12,092 nt of DNA from Candidatus Bathyarchaeota archaeon (lineage in GTDB: Archaea > Thermoproteota > Bathyarchaeia > TCS64). Positions 1 through 5,865 of this stretch are shown here, piece by piece. Below the pieces are notes generated by a model. The model saw only the letters and a list, made by a program, of their open reading frames with translations. It had not been told where the DNA came from and made no database searches. Location: NCBI GenBank assembly GCA_016934355.1, contig JAFGTA010000055.1:1-12092 (forward strand), read 5' to 3'. Every line of letters starts with the position of its first letter. Within the stretch, counting starts at the first letter, position 1. The position numbers were made by a program, and so were the translations under genes.

Positions 1-25
1 ACTCCCTGCGCTTTCCTATTTTACC
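1..25. repeat. Direct repeat copy 1 (ACTCCCTGCGC type), possibly truncated by the window edge
   Basis: The first 11 bases, ACTCCCTGCGC, are identical to the copy at 1346, followed by a diverged CTATT-containing tail. The repeat could extend left of the window. It precedes the promoter of the PepSY-like membrane protein gene. See the copies at 1346 and 1916. Confidence 0.4.
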
Positions 26-111
26 CAATGGGTCATTATTATGGCTTCTTAATTCTTTTCAGTAGTTTTTATCAAGAATTGAGTTATTACTTTGTTGATT
101 TCACTCAGGGG

Positions 112-119
112 TTTAAATA
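112..119 (+). promoter_or_regulatory. TATA box for the PepSY-like membrane protein gene
   Basis: TTTAAATA preceded by a GGGG stretch resembles an archaeal TATA box. A start site about 27 bases downstream of its centre would fall near 142, giving a leader of about 14 bases before the ATG at 156. Confidence 0.5.
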
Positions 120-155
120 CACGATCATATTACTGGCACAATGTATTAAAGATAA

Positions 156-1301
156 ATGTGGATGGATGAAATCATAGTAAGCGACAGAACGATCTTCGCG
201 TTAAGCATGTTTAAGATAAAGAGGTCACAGATGCCTTGGGTTCTCGTGGTTGTACTCTTGATAGGGAATCTATGGAGTCTATCCATAATCATTGGGAAAA
301 ATACTTGGTACCGTACTCAATTCGACGACAACCTGGTCTTGACCCAGAACTATATGTTTGAGGTCAAATACAGGCTGACAGGCATCATTGAAGCGAAAAC
401 AGTGACACGCGAAGGGTTATTGGAGCTACGGGAGTGGGCCGAGATGACGTCCACTCAGGCCGCGACAGTAACATACCTTGACACCCATCACTTCGACCTC
501 TGGCGCCGGCTCTCAGACTCGATGACCCTACTGGAGGCGTTCATAGAGGACCTTATGGACAACGTCGGAGACGATGAAGTGCTGGTGCTCGACGAGTATA
601 GCATACCGAGATTATCTAACGTTCTGGAAAAGCTCGACGAAGTCACCGTGGAGCTATTTCCCGATGACTTAGATGATAATCCATGGGCATCGCCTCGGTA
701 TGATAACATGGATAGAGCCATTGGGAAAATCCAGGCCTTCGAGTCGAGGGTGGCCCAGTGCTGGCTTATCATACCCCACCATACGGATGCCAACTATTCA
801 TCGCCGGAGGCCCAGGCCAATGAGTTTCTTGTAGAGAGACTGGGAGAAGACTATGTTGAAACATATTTCCCGAAATACTCTATAGGATTTAACACTGAGA
901 TAGAGAATTGGTTGGTGGGAGTAACTTACTATTATAGTATCGAAGTGGGCGACTACAATGCTTCAAGAGGCGTCTACTTTTACTTTGACAAATCTGGGAG
1001 GTTATTTAGGCACGACTGTGTGCCTCAGCTCGATAACCTACAGCCGTTCACTGTGACTAAAGAAGAGGCGGTTTATACGGCTAAGAGTATGGTGGATGAG
1101 AGCTATGTTGACATGGATGCTGAACTCGGTTGGGTCAAGCAGTTTATCAATGGCACTAGAGTGGACAAGTATCTTTGGTCGATCGATTTCTATCATTCAG
1201 AGAAATGGGGTAACAGTGGTGATGCTACGAGAGTCCTAATTGATCCCAAGAACGGGAAAGTACTTAACGTGGACAGGTATAGCTGGAAAGCTGTATCATA
1301 A
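156..1301 (+). CDS. Membrane-anchored protein with C-terminal PepSY-like domain
   Basis: A 381-residue protein of unknown exact function. A basic KIKR patch (residues 20-23) precedes one hydrophobic segment (about 27-47), which predicts an N-in anchor with the rest outside the cell. Residues 60-200 look helical and strongly acidic. The C-terminal third has strand-rich PepSY-like character: a TKEEAVYTAKSM helix near residue 305 and a final strand RVLIDPKNGKVLNVDRY typical of PepSY-type domains, with an earlier related half (ANEFLVERLGEDYV onward). PepSY domains are known as extracellular inhibitory or binding modules; the role here is inference. The start at 156 fits the TATA box at 112-119; ATG at 162 or 207 are alternatives. 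Codon choice is more AT-rich than in most of the window, and the gene lies between two copies of a direct repeat, so acquisition by transfer is possible. Confidence 0.75.
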   Translation: MWMDEIIVSDRTIFALSMFKIKRSQMPWVLVVVLLIGNLWSLSIIIGKNTWYRTQFDDNLVLTQNYMFEVKYRLTGIIEAKTVTREGLLELREWAEMTSTQAATVTYLDTHHFDLWRRLSDSMTLLEAFIEDLMDNVGDDEVLVLDEYSIPRLSNVLEKLDEVTVELFPDDLDDNPWASPRYDNMDRAIGKIQAFESRVAQCWLIIPHHTDANYSSPEAQANEFLVERLGEDYVETYFPKYSIGFNTEIENWLVGVTYYYSIEVGDYNASRGVYFYFDKSGRLFRHDCVPQLDNLQPFTVTKEEAVYTAKSMVDESYVDMDAELGWVKQFINGTRVDKYLWSIDFYHSEKWGNSGDATRVLIDPKNGKVLNVDRYSWKAVS

Positions 1302-1345
1302 AAGATCGCGCGTAAACGAGAAATTTGAACGAAATATATCATCTA

Positions 1346-1370
1346 ACTCCCTGCGCCACTATTCCGTGTT
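1346..1370. repeat. Direct repeat copy 2 (ACTCCCTGCGCC type)
   Basis: This copy matches the one at 1916-1940 at 20 of 25 positions and the one at position 1 over its first 11 bases. It begins 44 bases after the stop of the PepSY-like gene. The remaining spacer to 1588 is AT-rich and holds no convincing gene. Confidence 0.5.
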
Positions 1371-1569
1371 AAAATATCGATCAGGCTACCGGGAATAAGC
1401 GTTTTCTGGAGGTGTTTCTGCCAGGGGTTGTTGCGTATCCGTGTGAACATTTATCTAGGTTTATACGGTGTGGTTCGGTCTAGCTCATATTCTAAGCTTT
1501 ATAATAATTTTCTAGGAATATCCATGCCCAGACCAATACAAATTAATTTTATTAAATACCTTTATTATG

Positions 1570-1582
1570 ATTAATAAAAAAG
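1570..1582 (-). terminator. Poly-U terminator of the four-cysteine protein gene
   Basis: On the minus strand, six consecutive T (1581-1576) lie eight bases after the TAA of the gene at 1589, within a further AT-rich tract. Archaeal transcription commonly ends at such U-tracts without a hairpin. Confidence 0.4.
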
Positions 1583-1588
1583 AATAAT

Positions 1589-1855
1589 TTATAATGATTT
1601 TTTTAAGATCATTTTGTAACTCTGAGATATCTGCTTCATGTATTTCGGATTTAATACATCTTTACTCCGTTGATATGTACAGTATACGTCTTTTTTATCG
1701 TCTATCAATTCAAGTAGATCGCATTTTTTACACACTTTGTCAATGTTGACCCAACCCGTTTCCTTGATGCGTTGCTTTTGTGTTGATGCGTCAACATTTA
1801 TTTTTAACATTGGGCACCATACGGTGTTTGGTTTTACCCTTAATTCACTATTCAT
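1589..1855 (-). CDS. Small four-cysteine hypothetical protein, possible zinc binder
   Basis: An 88-residue basic protein that I do not recognise. Four cysteines are arranged as WCP (C15), CKKC (C42 and C45) and YC (C59), which could hold one metal ion. The last 20 residues are lysine-rich. The ATG at 1855 is supported by a TATA-like TTTTATAA centred about 26 bases upstream, so the message should be leaderless. The gene is much more AT-rich than its right-hand neighbours and sits alone between repeat copies 2 and 3. A nucleic-acid-binding or regulatory role is possible but is inference from size, charge and cysteines only. Confidence 0.6.
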   Translation of the reverse strand: MNSELRVKPNTVWCPMLKINVDASTQKQRIKETGWVNIDKVCKKCDLLELIDDKKDVYCTYQRSKDVLNPKYMKQISQSYKMILKKSL

Positions 1856-1877
1856 ATTGTTAACAAAAGACGATTTG

Positions 1878-1885
1878 TTATAAAA
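1878..1885 (-). promoter_or_regulatory. TATA box of a leaderless gene (four-cysteine protein)
   Basis: The minus strand reads TTTTATAA, centred about 26 bases before the ATG at 1855. This is the spacing expected when transcription starts at the start codon. Confidence 0.5.
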
Positions 1886-1915
1886 TGTATTGTGATTAGC
1901 ATGAGAATTAATCCC

Positions 1916-1940
1916 ACTCCCTGAGCCATTACTCCGGTTT
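1916..1940. repeat. Direct repeat copy 3, overlapping the 3' end of the VOC gene
   Basis: ACTCCCTGAGCC followed by TTACTCCG matches the copy at 1346 at 20 of 25 positions. It contains the stop codon (1929-1931) and last three codons of the VOC protein gene, the kind of gene-end position often used by integrating elements. Confidence 0.45.
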
Positions 1941-2342
1941 TCTCTCTCTGATGTCTTGAGTGAATCTCAGCAGGTATCCGTTGGGGTCCTGTACGAGGAA
2001 CTCTGTCTGGCCGTACTCGGTGTCTCCGCCCCTGTACCAGCTCTCCTTGGGGGGTCTGAACAGGGCGACGCCGGCTTCACCAAGTCTCTCCAGTAGGACG
2101 GATACGTCGCTTACCTCTATCTGGAAGTTGACGCCCCTTCCATACGGGTGTTCAAGCTCCCCCGTCAGCCAGTGGTCGTTGGTCTCCTCGATCATCATCT
2201 GTGAGCCCTCGTATGAAAGGAAGCAGAACCTGTCCTCGGGTCTGGCGTACTCGACGGTGAACCCGAGGGTGCCCCGGTAGAACCGTAGACTCTTCTCGAT
2301 GTCAGACACGGACAGCTCCGGGATAAGCGCGTTAAACTTCAT
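1929..2342 (-). CDS. VOC family protein (glyoxalase / bleomycin-resistance-like fold)
   Basis: A 137-residue protein with the paired beta-alpha-beta-beta-beta modules of the vicinal oxygen chelate superfamily, about residues 5-55 and 70-130. The opening IPELSVSDIEKSLRFYRGTLGF and closing DPNGYLLRF are typical of bleomycin-binding-like members, and the length is normal. The usual metal-ligand histidines of true glyoxalases are not evident, so a small-molecule-binding role is more likely than lyase activity. Such genes are widespread, and resistance to a drug is not implied. The ATG at 2342 has a weak TATA-like TTAAAT centred about 26 bases upstream, consistent with a leaderless start. The gene is divergent from the split-barrel flavoprotein gene at 2498. 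Confidence 0.85.
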   Translation of the reverse strand: MKFNALIPELSVSDIEKSLRFYRGTLGFTVEYARPEDRFCFLSYEGSQMMIEETNDHWLTGELEHPYGRGVNFQIEVSDVSVLLERLGEAGVALFRPPKESWYRGGDTEYGQTEFLVQDPNGYLLRFTQDIRERKPE

Positions 2343-2468
2343 CTCTCAACAAGTAGCAGTACCCGATTTAACCTCATGGTTTCTCCTCCCCGCGCCGTTG
2401 ACGCCGACATCTGAGCATACTCGTGGTGGACTCTCTATTTCATGTGACTTCATTCAGGAATCGATGAC

Positions 2469-2476
2469 CTTATCAT
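2469..2476 (+). promoter_or_regulatory. Weak TATA box of the split-barrel flavoprotein gene
   Basis: CTTATCAT is centred about 25 bases before the ATG at 2498, matching leaderless spacing. The sequence is a poor match to the consensus. Confidence 0.35.
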
Positions 2477-2497
2477 AGCTTCGCCTTAACCTACCGT

Positions 2498-2998
2498 ATG
2501 GCTCAGATTGAGTTACCCTACGATGAGCTGAAACAAGGATTGGCCGCCGATCTCCTGAAACACGGCTTGATGGTGCTGGCCACCTGTGACGGGGGACGAG
2601 TCTACGCGAGGACGGTGATAACCGTGTTCGACGGTCTAACCGTGTACGTCATCGCGAAGAAGGACAGCAGGAAGTATAAGCAGATCGAAGTCAACCCCCA
2701 CGTCGCGCTCGCCGAGGGCAGCTTCCAGATAGAAGGCGTAGCGTCGCTACAGGGGCCGCCAAGGAACGAGGGCAACCTAGTCTATCTTGACAGGTTCAAG
2801 GCGCAGCAGCCAAAACTGTTCGAGAGCCAAGACGGTAAAGGCAACTTCGATAACCCGAACATGAGGGTGATCAAGATCGAACCCTATAGAGTCGCGTACT
2901 ACGTCCAGAGACCGATAGCAGATGAATCATACCTCAACGTACTAGAGCCGGAGAAGAAGAAAGCCTACAAATGGACGAGAGAAAAAGACCAATTCTAA
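2498..2998 (+). CDS. Pyridoxamine 5'-phosphate oxidase-like split-barrel flavoprotein
   Basis: A 166-residue protein with the FMN-binding split-barrel pattern. An N-terminal helix is followed by LMVLATCDGGRVYARTV (residues 24-40), then TVYVIAKKDSRKYKQIEVNPHVALAEG (48-74), where the S-RK-Y-Q-I-NP segment typifies the phosphate-binding part of the fold. Strands at 77-86 and 121-138 close the barrel. Members reduce small substrates with FMN or F420 or bind haem; the substrate here is unknown, and the residues needed for pyridoxamine phosphate oxidation cannot be confirmed. It is a single gene with its own promoter. Confidence 0.85.
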   Translation: MAQIELPYDELKQGLAADLLKHGLMVLATCDGGRVYARTVITVFDGLTVYVIAKKDSRKYKQIEVNPHVALAEGSFQIEGVASLQGPPRNEGNLVYLDRFKAQQPKLFESQDGKGNFDNPNMRVIKIEPYRVAYYVQRPIADESYLNVLEPEKKKAYKWTREKDQF

Positions 2999-3304
2999 TG
3001 AATTCACACCTCGTTAATCTACGGGAACTCAACCTACTCGTTACATGAAACAGAGCCAAATCCCGGGCACAGCGAAAAATTCCCCACAGCAGCGAAACCC
3101 AGAACAGAAACACGGCGATAAACCCGGATACCTAAAATAGTGCAGGCTAAAACCACCCTGAAAACAGCCCCCAAAAAAAAATGGAAATTACCTGCCACAG
3201 CGAAAACCCAGCTACAGCCGTTTTAAAGAAGCCCCACCAAAACCCCAAATTTTTTTTCGGATAATGCAACCTACTTGCATCAAGAACCCGCGCCTACGCG
3301 TCAG
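2999..3304. other. Non-coding spacer with strand-skewed composition, U-tracts and short repeats
   Basis: I find no supported gene here. The plus strand is strongly A+C-rich from about 3050 to 3250. It holds three related short repeats (CACAGCGAAAA at 3068 and 3196, and a CAGCGAAACCCAG version within 3087-3102), A9 at 3173-3181, T8 at 3250-3257 and a perfect ATGCAA/TTGCAT inverted repeat at 3264-3280. It lies between convergent genes, so it probably holds the terminators of both. Confidence 0.6.
3250..3257 (+). terminator. T8 tract, candidate terminator for the split-barrel gene
   Basis: This is the longest T-run on the plus strand downstream of the gene ending at 2998. At about 250 bases away, assignment is uncertain. 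Confidence 0.3.
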
Positions 3305-3325
3305 AAAAAAGAGTATTCTTACTCT
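3305..3325 (-). terminator. Hairpin plus U-tract terminator of the first iron-sulfur flavoprotein gene
   Basis: On the minus strand, AGAGTA (3325-3320), loop AGAA and TACTCT (3315-3310) form a perfect 6-bp stem followed directly by five T. It begins three bases after the TAG stop at 3329. Confidence 0.6.
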
Positions 3326-3328
3326 GTT

Positions 3329-3919
3329 CTATTCTGGGTTCGCGACCTCTCTGCCCAGATCATAGGCTTTCTGCAGCAGCTTCCCGTTGCTCTGAACATC
3401 TCCGGGTTTACCCACGGTACCATAGACCATCCCAACGAGATCGGCTTTGACATACGCACAAATATCCTGGAAGCTGCGCAACGCGTTCACACCACCCGAA
3501 GCGTACACGTCCTCATCCTCATAAGTAAGGATCACGCCGACGTCCTTCCCCGTGAACGCGTAGCCGCCTTCCCCGTGCACCGCGTATGTCCTGTCGATGA
3601 ATAGCTTCATCTGCGCGGACATGTTGAACCAGTAGACCGGGGTCGCGAATATGATTCCCTGTGCGTCTTCGATCTTTTGGTATAGTGGCTGCATGTCGTC
3701 TTTGATCACACACCCTGCCTCGGGTGTAGCCCTGCATGCGTCACAGGCGTCGCAGGGAGCGATCTTCAGTTTACCTATATGCACTACATCCGCTTCGCCG
3801 CCTACGGATTTGACGCCTTCAGCGGCTTTCAACGCCAGAATGGTACTGTTGCTGTTTTTACGTGGACTCGCTGTTACGATCAGAACGCGTTTAGACTGTT
3901 TCATACTAGGGTCTTGCAT
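3329..3919 (-). CDS. Iron-sulfur flavoprotein / NADPH-dependent FMN reductase family
   Basis: A 196-residue flavodoxin-fold protein. RVLIVTASPRKNSNST (residues 11-26) is the first strand and FMN-phosphate loop, and ATPVYWFNMSAQMKLFIDRTY (91-111) is the family's second signature. Four cysteines (C56, C59, C62, C70; spacing C-x2-C-x2-C-x7-C) match the compact motif that binds a 4Fe-4S cluster in archaeal Isf proteins, with a longer last interval than the second copy in this window. The family transfers electrons between ferredoxin or NAD(P)H and quinone, oxygen or peroxide; the partner here is unknown. A TATA-like element at 3942-3949 (minus) supports leaderless start at 3919; the ATG at 3904 is an alternative. 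Confidence 0.85.
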   Translation of the reverse strand: MQDPSMKQSKRVLIVTASPRKNSNSTILALKAAEGVKSVGGEADVVHIGKLKIAPCDACDACRATPEAGCVIKDDMQPLYQKIEDAQGIIFATPVYWFNMSAQMKLFIDRTYAVHGEGGYAFTGKDVGVILTYEDEDVYASGGVNALRSFQDICAYVKADLVGMVYGTVGKPGDVQSNGKLLQKAYDLGREVANPE

Positions 3920-3941
3920 AGATACGTATTTCAGCTTTCTT

Positions 3942-3949
3942 TCATAAAT
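3942..3949 (-). promoter_or_regulatory. TATA box of the first iron-sulfur flavoprotein gene
   Basis: The minus strand reads ATTTATGA, centred about 26 bases before the ATG at 3919. Confidence 0.45.
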
Positions 3950-4075
3950 GAAGAAAACTCGACCCAGGACACCACGCCACCGCCTTAATTAGCCACCAGA
4001 TTGAACCGGTTCGACGCATTTTTTGTCTGGATTCCCCGGCTATTGTGTACGTTTTTACGTAGATCAGGATAGGAG

Positions 4076-4119
4076 ACAGCCGTTTTACAGGGCTGTTTCT
4101 TGGCTGGAGCCCGTAAAAT
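4076..4119. other. Overlapping hairpins in the 3' region of the beta-helix gene
   Basis: ACAGCC (4076-4081) pairs with GGCTGT (4091-4096). An alternative longer stem pairs TTTTACaGGGCT (4083-4094) with AGCCCGTAAAA (4109-4119) with one bulge. The two stems share bases and exclude each other. They lie about 40 bases after the stop of the beta-helix gene on the minus strand, so an RNA 3'-end role is plausible, but no U-tract follows on that strand. Confidence 0.35.
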
Positions 4120-4157
4120 CGCTTATCTGGGGTATCCCCCTCCCCCCTATCCTTTAG

Positions 4158-5396
4158 TCAGTCGTTTAACTCAATCACGGCGCAGTCTTCTTCGACTGTC
4201 CAGTCGCGTTCATTCTCCGCTATGACGTTGCCCCCCACAGATAGGATGGACACGCCGGCGTCTCCCTCCTCTAAAGGAGAGAACTCCCGGGTAAACGAGG
4301 TAACGTCATACGGTCTGACCGATACACCCACGCCGTTACCACTGATGATGTTACCTACGAGCGTCACGTCCCTCGAGTTGACGCAGTCGACCCCGGAGCC
4401 CATGTTACCCGTTATGGTGTTGTTCACCAGCGTTACACCGCTGCAGTCCTCCAGCTTCACCCCGTGTTTCCACCCCTCCGCATAGGGCTCAGGCTGGTGA
4501 GGGTGACTCGGGTACAGCGAGGTGGGGCGCCCGTCCTCGTCCAGAAGCTCCCCTGTGAGAAGACCGTTGTCGACGATGTAGTTCCCCTCGATCACGATGT
4601 TCGCGCCCCAGCTGTTGTACTCAATGTTGATCCCCGCCTGACCCGTACCGTTCACTATGTTCCGCCTCACGGTCGTGGGCTCGGCGGCTCCCCGATAGTC
4701 CTCGAAGTTGACTGCGTCCTCGATGTTCAGCTGGAAAAGGTTCTCGTAGACGTCTAGTTGCACCCCGGGGTCCTCCTCCCGGTTCACTATCATCAGCGCA
4801 TGGGGGAAGTTGCACCTGAACACGTTGTTATGGATCGCGGCGCCGCAGCTGTTCAGCCCCATGACCGCGTTGTGCTGGTCGTTAGCCTCGAACACGTTAA
4901 ACGAGATGTCCAGGTCCGAGCCCCCGCACACCGCCATCCCCACCGAGTTGTTAACAACCATGTTACCGGTGAAGCAGAAGCCGCGGACCCCCTGAACCAG
5001 CACAGCCGGGTCCTCCCAGACGTAGTGGTCCCGGAAGACGTTCCCGGTAAGCGACACGTTCACGCAGTCCACGACGTGTATCCGAGAATCCACGAACAGG
5101 CACCCCTCGATGATGACATTGCTGAAGCCGGACAGTCTCAGAGTGCAGTTCCTGTAGGACTGGGAAGAGACGTCGCCCGTTACGCATATCTCCTGCCCCT
5201 CGTGGCGCTCCTCGAACCCCGTCAACGAGAACACCGACGGGAGATCAAGCACGGGTGGCTCAGGTATCACTACTGATTCACCGACTGCGTCTCCGGCGTC
5301 AGAGCCTCCACGGCTATAGGTGAGAGCGATGAGCCCCAGAGCCAAGACGATGACCGCGGCGACGCCCACGTGCTGAGGCTTCATTCTGTCAAACAT
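4158..5396 (-). CDS. Membrane-anchored right-handed beta-helix repeat protein (NosD/pectate-lyase-like fold)
   Basis: A 412-residue protein. A hydrophobic segment at residues 9-28 after MKPQHV predicts export with an uncleaved anchor or a signal peptide, then a short linker rich in Pro and Val. From about residue 75 to 400 repeated rungs end in N-x-F/I/V turns (GNVF near 118, GNMV near 144, FNVF near 166, NNVF near 190, later ENLF, RNIV, GNYI, NNTI, GNII, GNVI), the pattern of PbH1 parallel beta-helix repeats. Several cysteines sit at rung starts. No catalytic site is recognisable, so a carbohydrate-binding or structural surface role is inferred. The start is uncertain: the TATA-like element at 5410-5417 places transcription near 5386, favouring the ATG at 5384 (fifth residue), while a weaker element near 5422 would fit 5396. 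Confidence 0.8.
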   Translation of the reverse strand: MFDRMKPQHVGVAAVIVLALGLIALTYSRGGSDAGDAVGESVVIPEPPVLDLPSVFSLTGFEERHEGQEICVTGDVSSQSYRNCTLRLSGFSNVIIEGCLFVDSRIHVVDCVNVSLTGNVFRDHYVWEDPAVLVQGVRGFCFTGNMVVNNSVGMAVCGGSDLDISFNVFEANDQHNAVMGLNSCGAAIHNNVFRCNFPHALMIVNREEDPGVQLDVYENLFQLNIEDAVNFEDYRGAAEPTTVRRNIVNGTGQAGINIEYNSWGANIVIEGNYIVDNGLLTGELLDEDGRPTSLYPSHPHQPEPYAEGWKHGVKLEDCSGVTLVNNTITGNMGSGVDCVNSRDVTLVGNIISGNGVGVSVRPYDVTSFTREFSPLEEGDAGVSILSVGGNVIAENERDWTVEEDCAVIELND

Positions 5397-5409
5397 GCCT
5401 GAACGCCCG

Positions 5410-5417
5410 ATATTAAT
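5410..5417 (-). promoter_or_regulatory. TATA-like element of the beta-helix gene
   Basis: The minus strand reads ATTAATAT. Its centre lies 29 bases before the ATG at 5384 and only 17 before the ATG at 5396, which favours the shorter protein. Confidence 0.35.
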
Positions 5418-5483
5418 GAGATATGAGCCACAAAATCATATTGCAGAAGACCAGTAGTAGCTGAAACAGAATCAAACGGAAGC

Positions 5484-5507
5484 GTGGGCTCGAACCCCAC
5501 TCCGCTA
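5484..5507 (+). other. tRNA T-arm and acceptor-like fragment, or a look-alike hairpin
   Basis: GTGGG-CTCGAAC-CCCAC is a perfect 5-bp stem with a seven-base loop differing from the tRNA T-loop TTCGAAC at one base, followed by TCCGCTA in acceptor position. No matching 5' acceptor half, D-arm or anticodon arm is visible upstream. It could be a tRNA 3' remnant left by integration, or an intergenic hairpin between two minus-strand units. Confidence 0.2.
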
Positions 5508-5563
5508 TTATAAGCACGCGTTCAGAAACTATACTTCGAGAACCCTAGCGAGAAAGCCGCCTT

Positions 5564-5668
5564 TTACGGTAGGGGTATGACCGACATCGCGTAGGTTAGC
5601 AGAACCAGGGAAACGAAGGTGACCGCGGAGATGCATATCATCTTGAAGTACTCTACTATCTTCCTCAT
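5564..5668 (-). CDS. Small single-span membrane peptide (34 residues)
   Basis: A short open frame starting MRKIVEYFKM, followed by an uninterrupted hydrophobic stretch (about residues 9-31) and ending VIPLP. This is the layout of a small inner-membrane protein with a positively charged cytoplasmic N-terminus. The codons mostly end in G or C like neighbouring genes, which is unlikely for random AT-rich spacer. An ATATAT element at 5699-5704 (minus) is centred about 33 bases before the ATG, giving a leader of about six bases. It lies 197 bases downstream of the HEPN gene on the same strand. I know no family for it, and function cannot be inferred. Confidence 0.5.
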   Translation of the reverse strand: MRKIVEYFKMICISAVTFVSLVLLTYAMSVIPLP

Positions 5669-5775
5669 CTTCCAACAGGGACAGATACGCATTTTTTCAT
5701 ATATCGCATAGCAGAAGACGCTGATTACCTCATCATATACCACCCATTAACAAGATTCACACACATGTAAACAAG

Positions 5776-5781
5776 AAAAAA
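5776..5781 (-). terminator. U6 tract after the MNT-HEPN operon
   Basis: Six T on the minus strand about 85 bases beyond the HEPN stop. Between them lies a CACCCA/TGGGTG hairpin (5837-5842 with 5851-5856). Together these may end the operon transcript. Confidence 0.3.
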
Positions 5782-5865
5782 CCTTTAACATGAAAAAGTC
5801 AAAACAAGCTCCATCAAACATCACAAATTAAGTCATCACCCATACCAAGCTGGGTGGATGCGGTA

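Noticed and set aside
1412..1483. Possible 23-codon GTG frame after GGAGG in the spacer right of the PepSY-like gene
   Set aside because: The Shine-Dalgarno-like bases overlap the start codon, the peptide has no recognisable property, and a frame this short arises easily by chance.
1524..1574. 16-codon ATG frame downstream of TTTATAAT
   Set aside because: Too short and AT-rich, with a TATA spacing of about 22 bases that does not fit well.
3068..3211. CRISPR-like array
   Set aside because: The repeats are only 11-16 bases, unevenly spaced and imperfect, with no cas genes nearby.
3275..3604. 109-residue plus-strand frame
   Set aside because: It is antisense to the first iron-sulfur flavoprotein, whose motifs are clear on the other strand.
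3751..3759. CGCAGGGAG, the reverse complement of the repeat core CTCCCTGCG
   Set aside because: It lies in the cysteine-motif codons of the flavoprotein gene and matches only nine bases, so it is best explained by coding sequence.
4136..4147. G-rich run on the minus strand as a quadruplex or terminator
   Set aside because: There are only two long G-runs separated by one base and no U-tract follows.
4758..5276. 172-residue plus-strand frame
   Set aside because: It is a shadow of the beta-helix gene with a His/Val-rich composition typical of antisense reading.
5434..5508. A complete tRNA ending at the T-arm-like hairpin
   Set aside because: No D-arm, anticodon loop or 5' acceptor half pairing with TCCGCTA can be found upstream, with or without an intron.
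5790..5831. 13-codon frame starting MKKSKQ
   Set aside because: Too short, no convincing promoter, and it falls in the probable terminator region of the HEPN operon.
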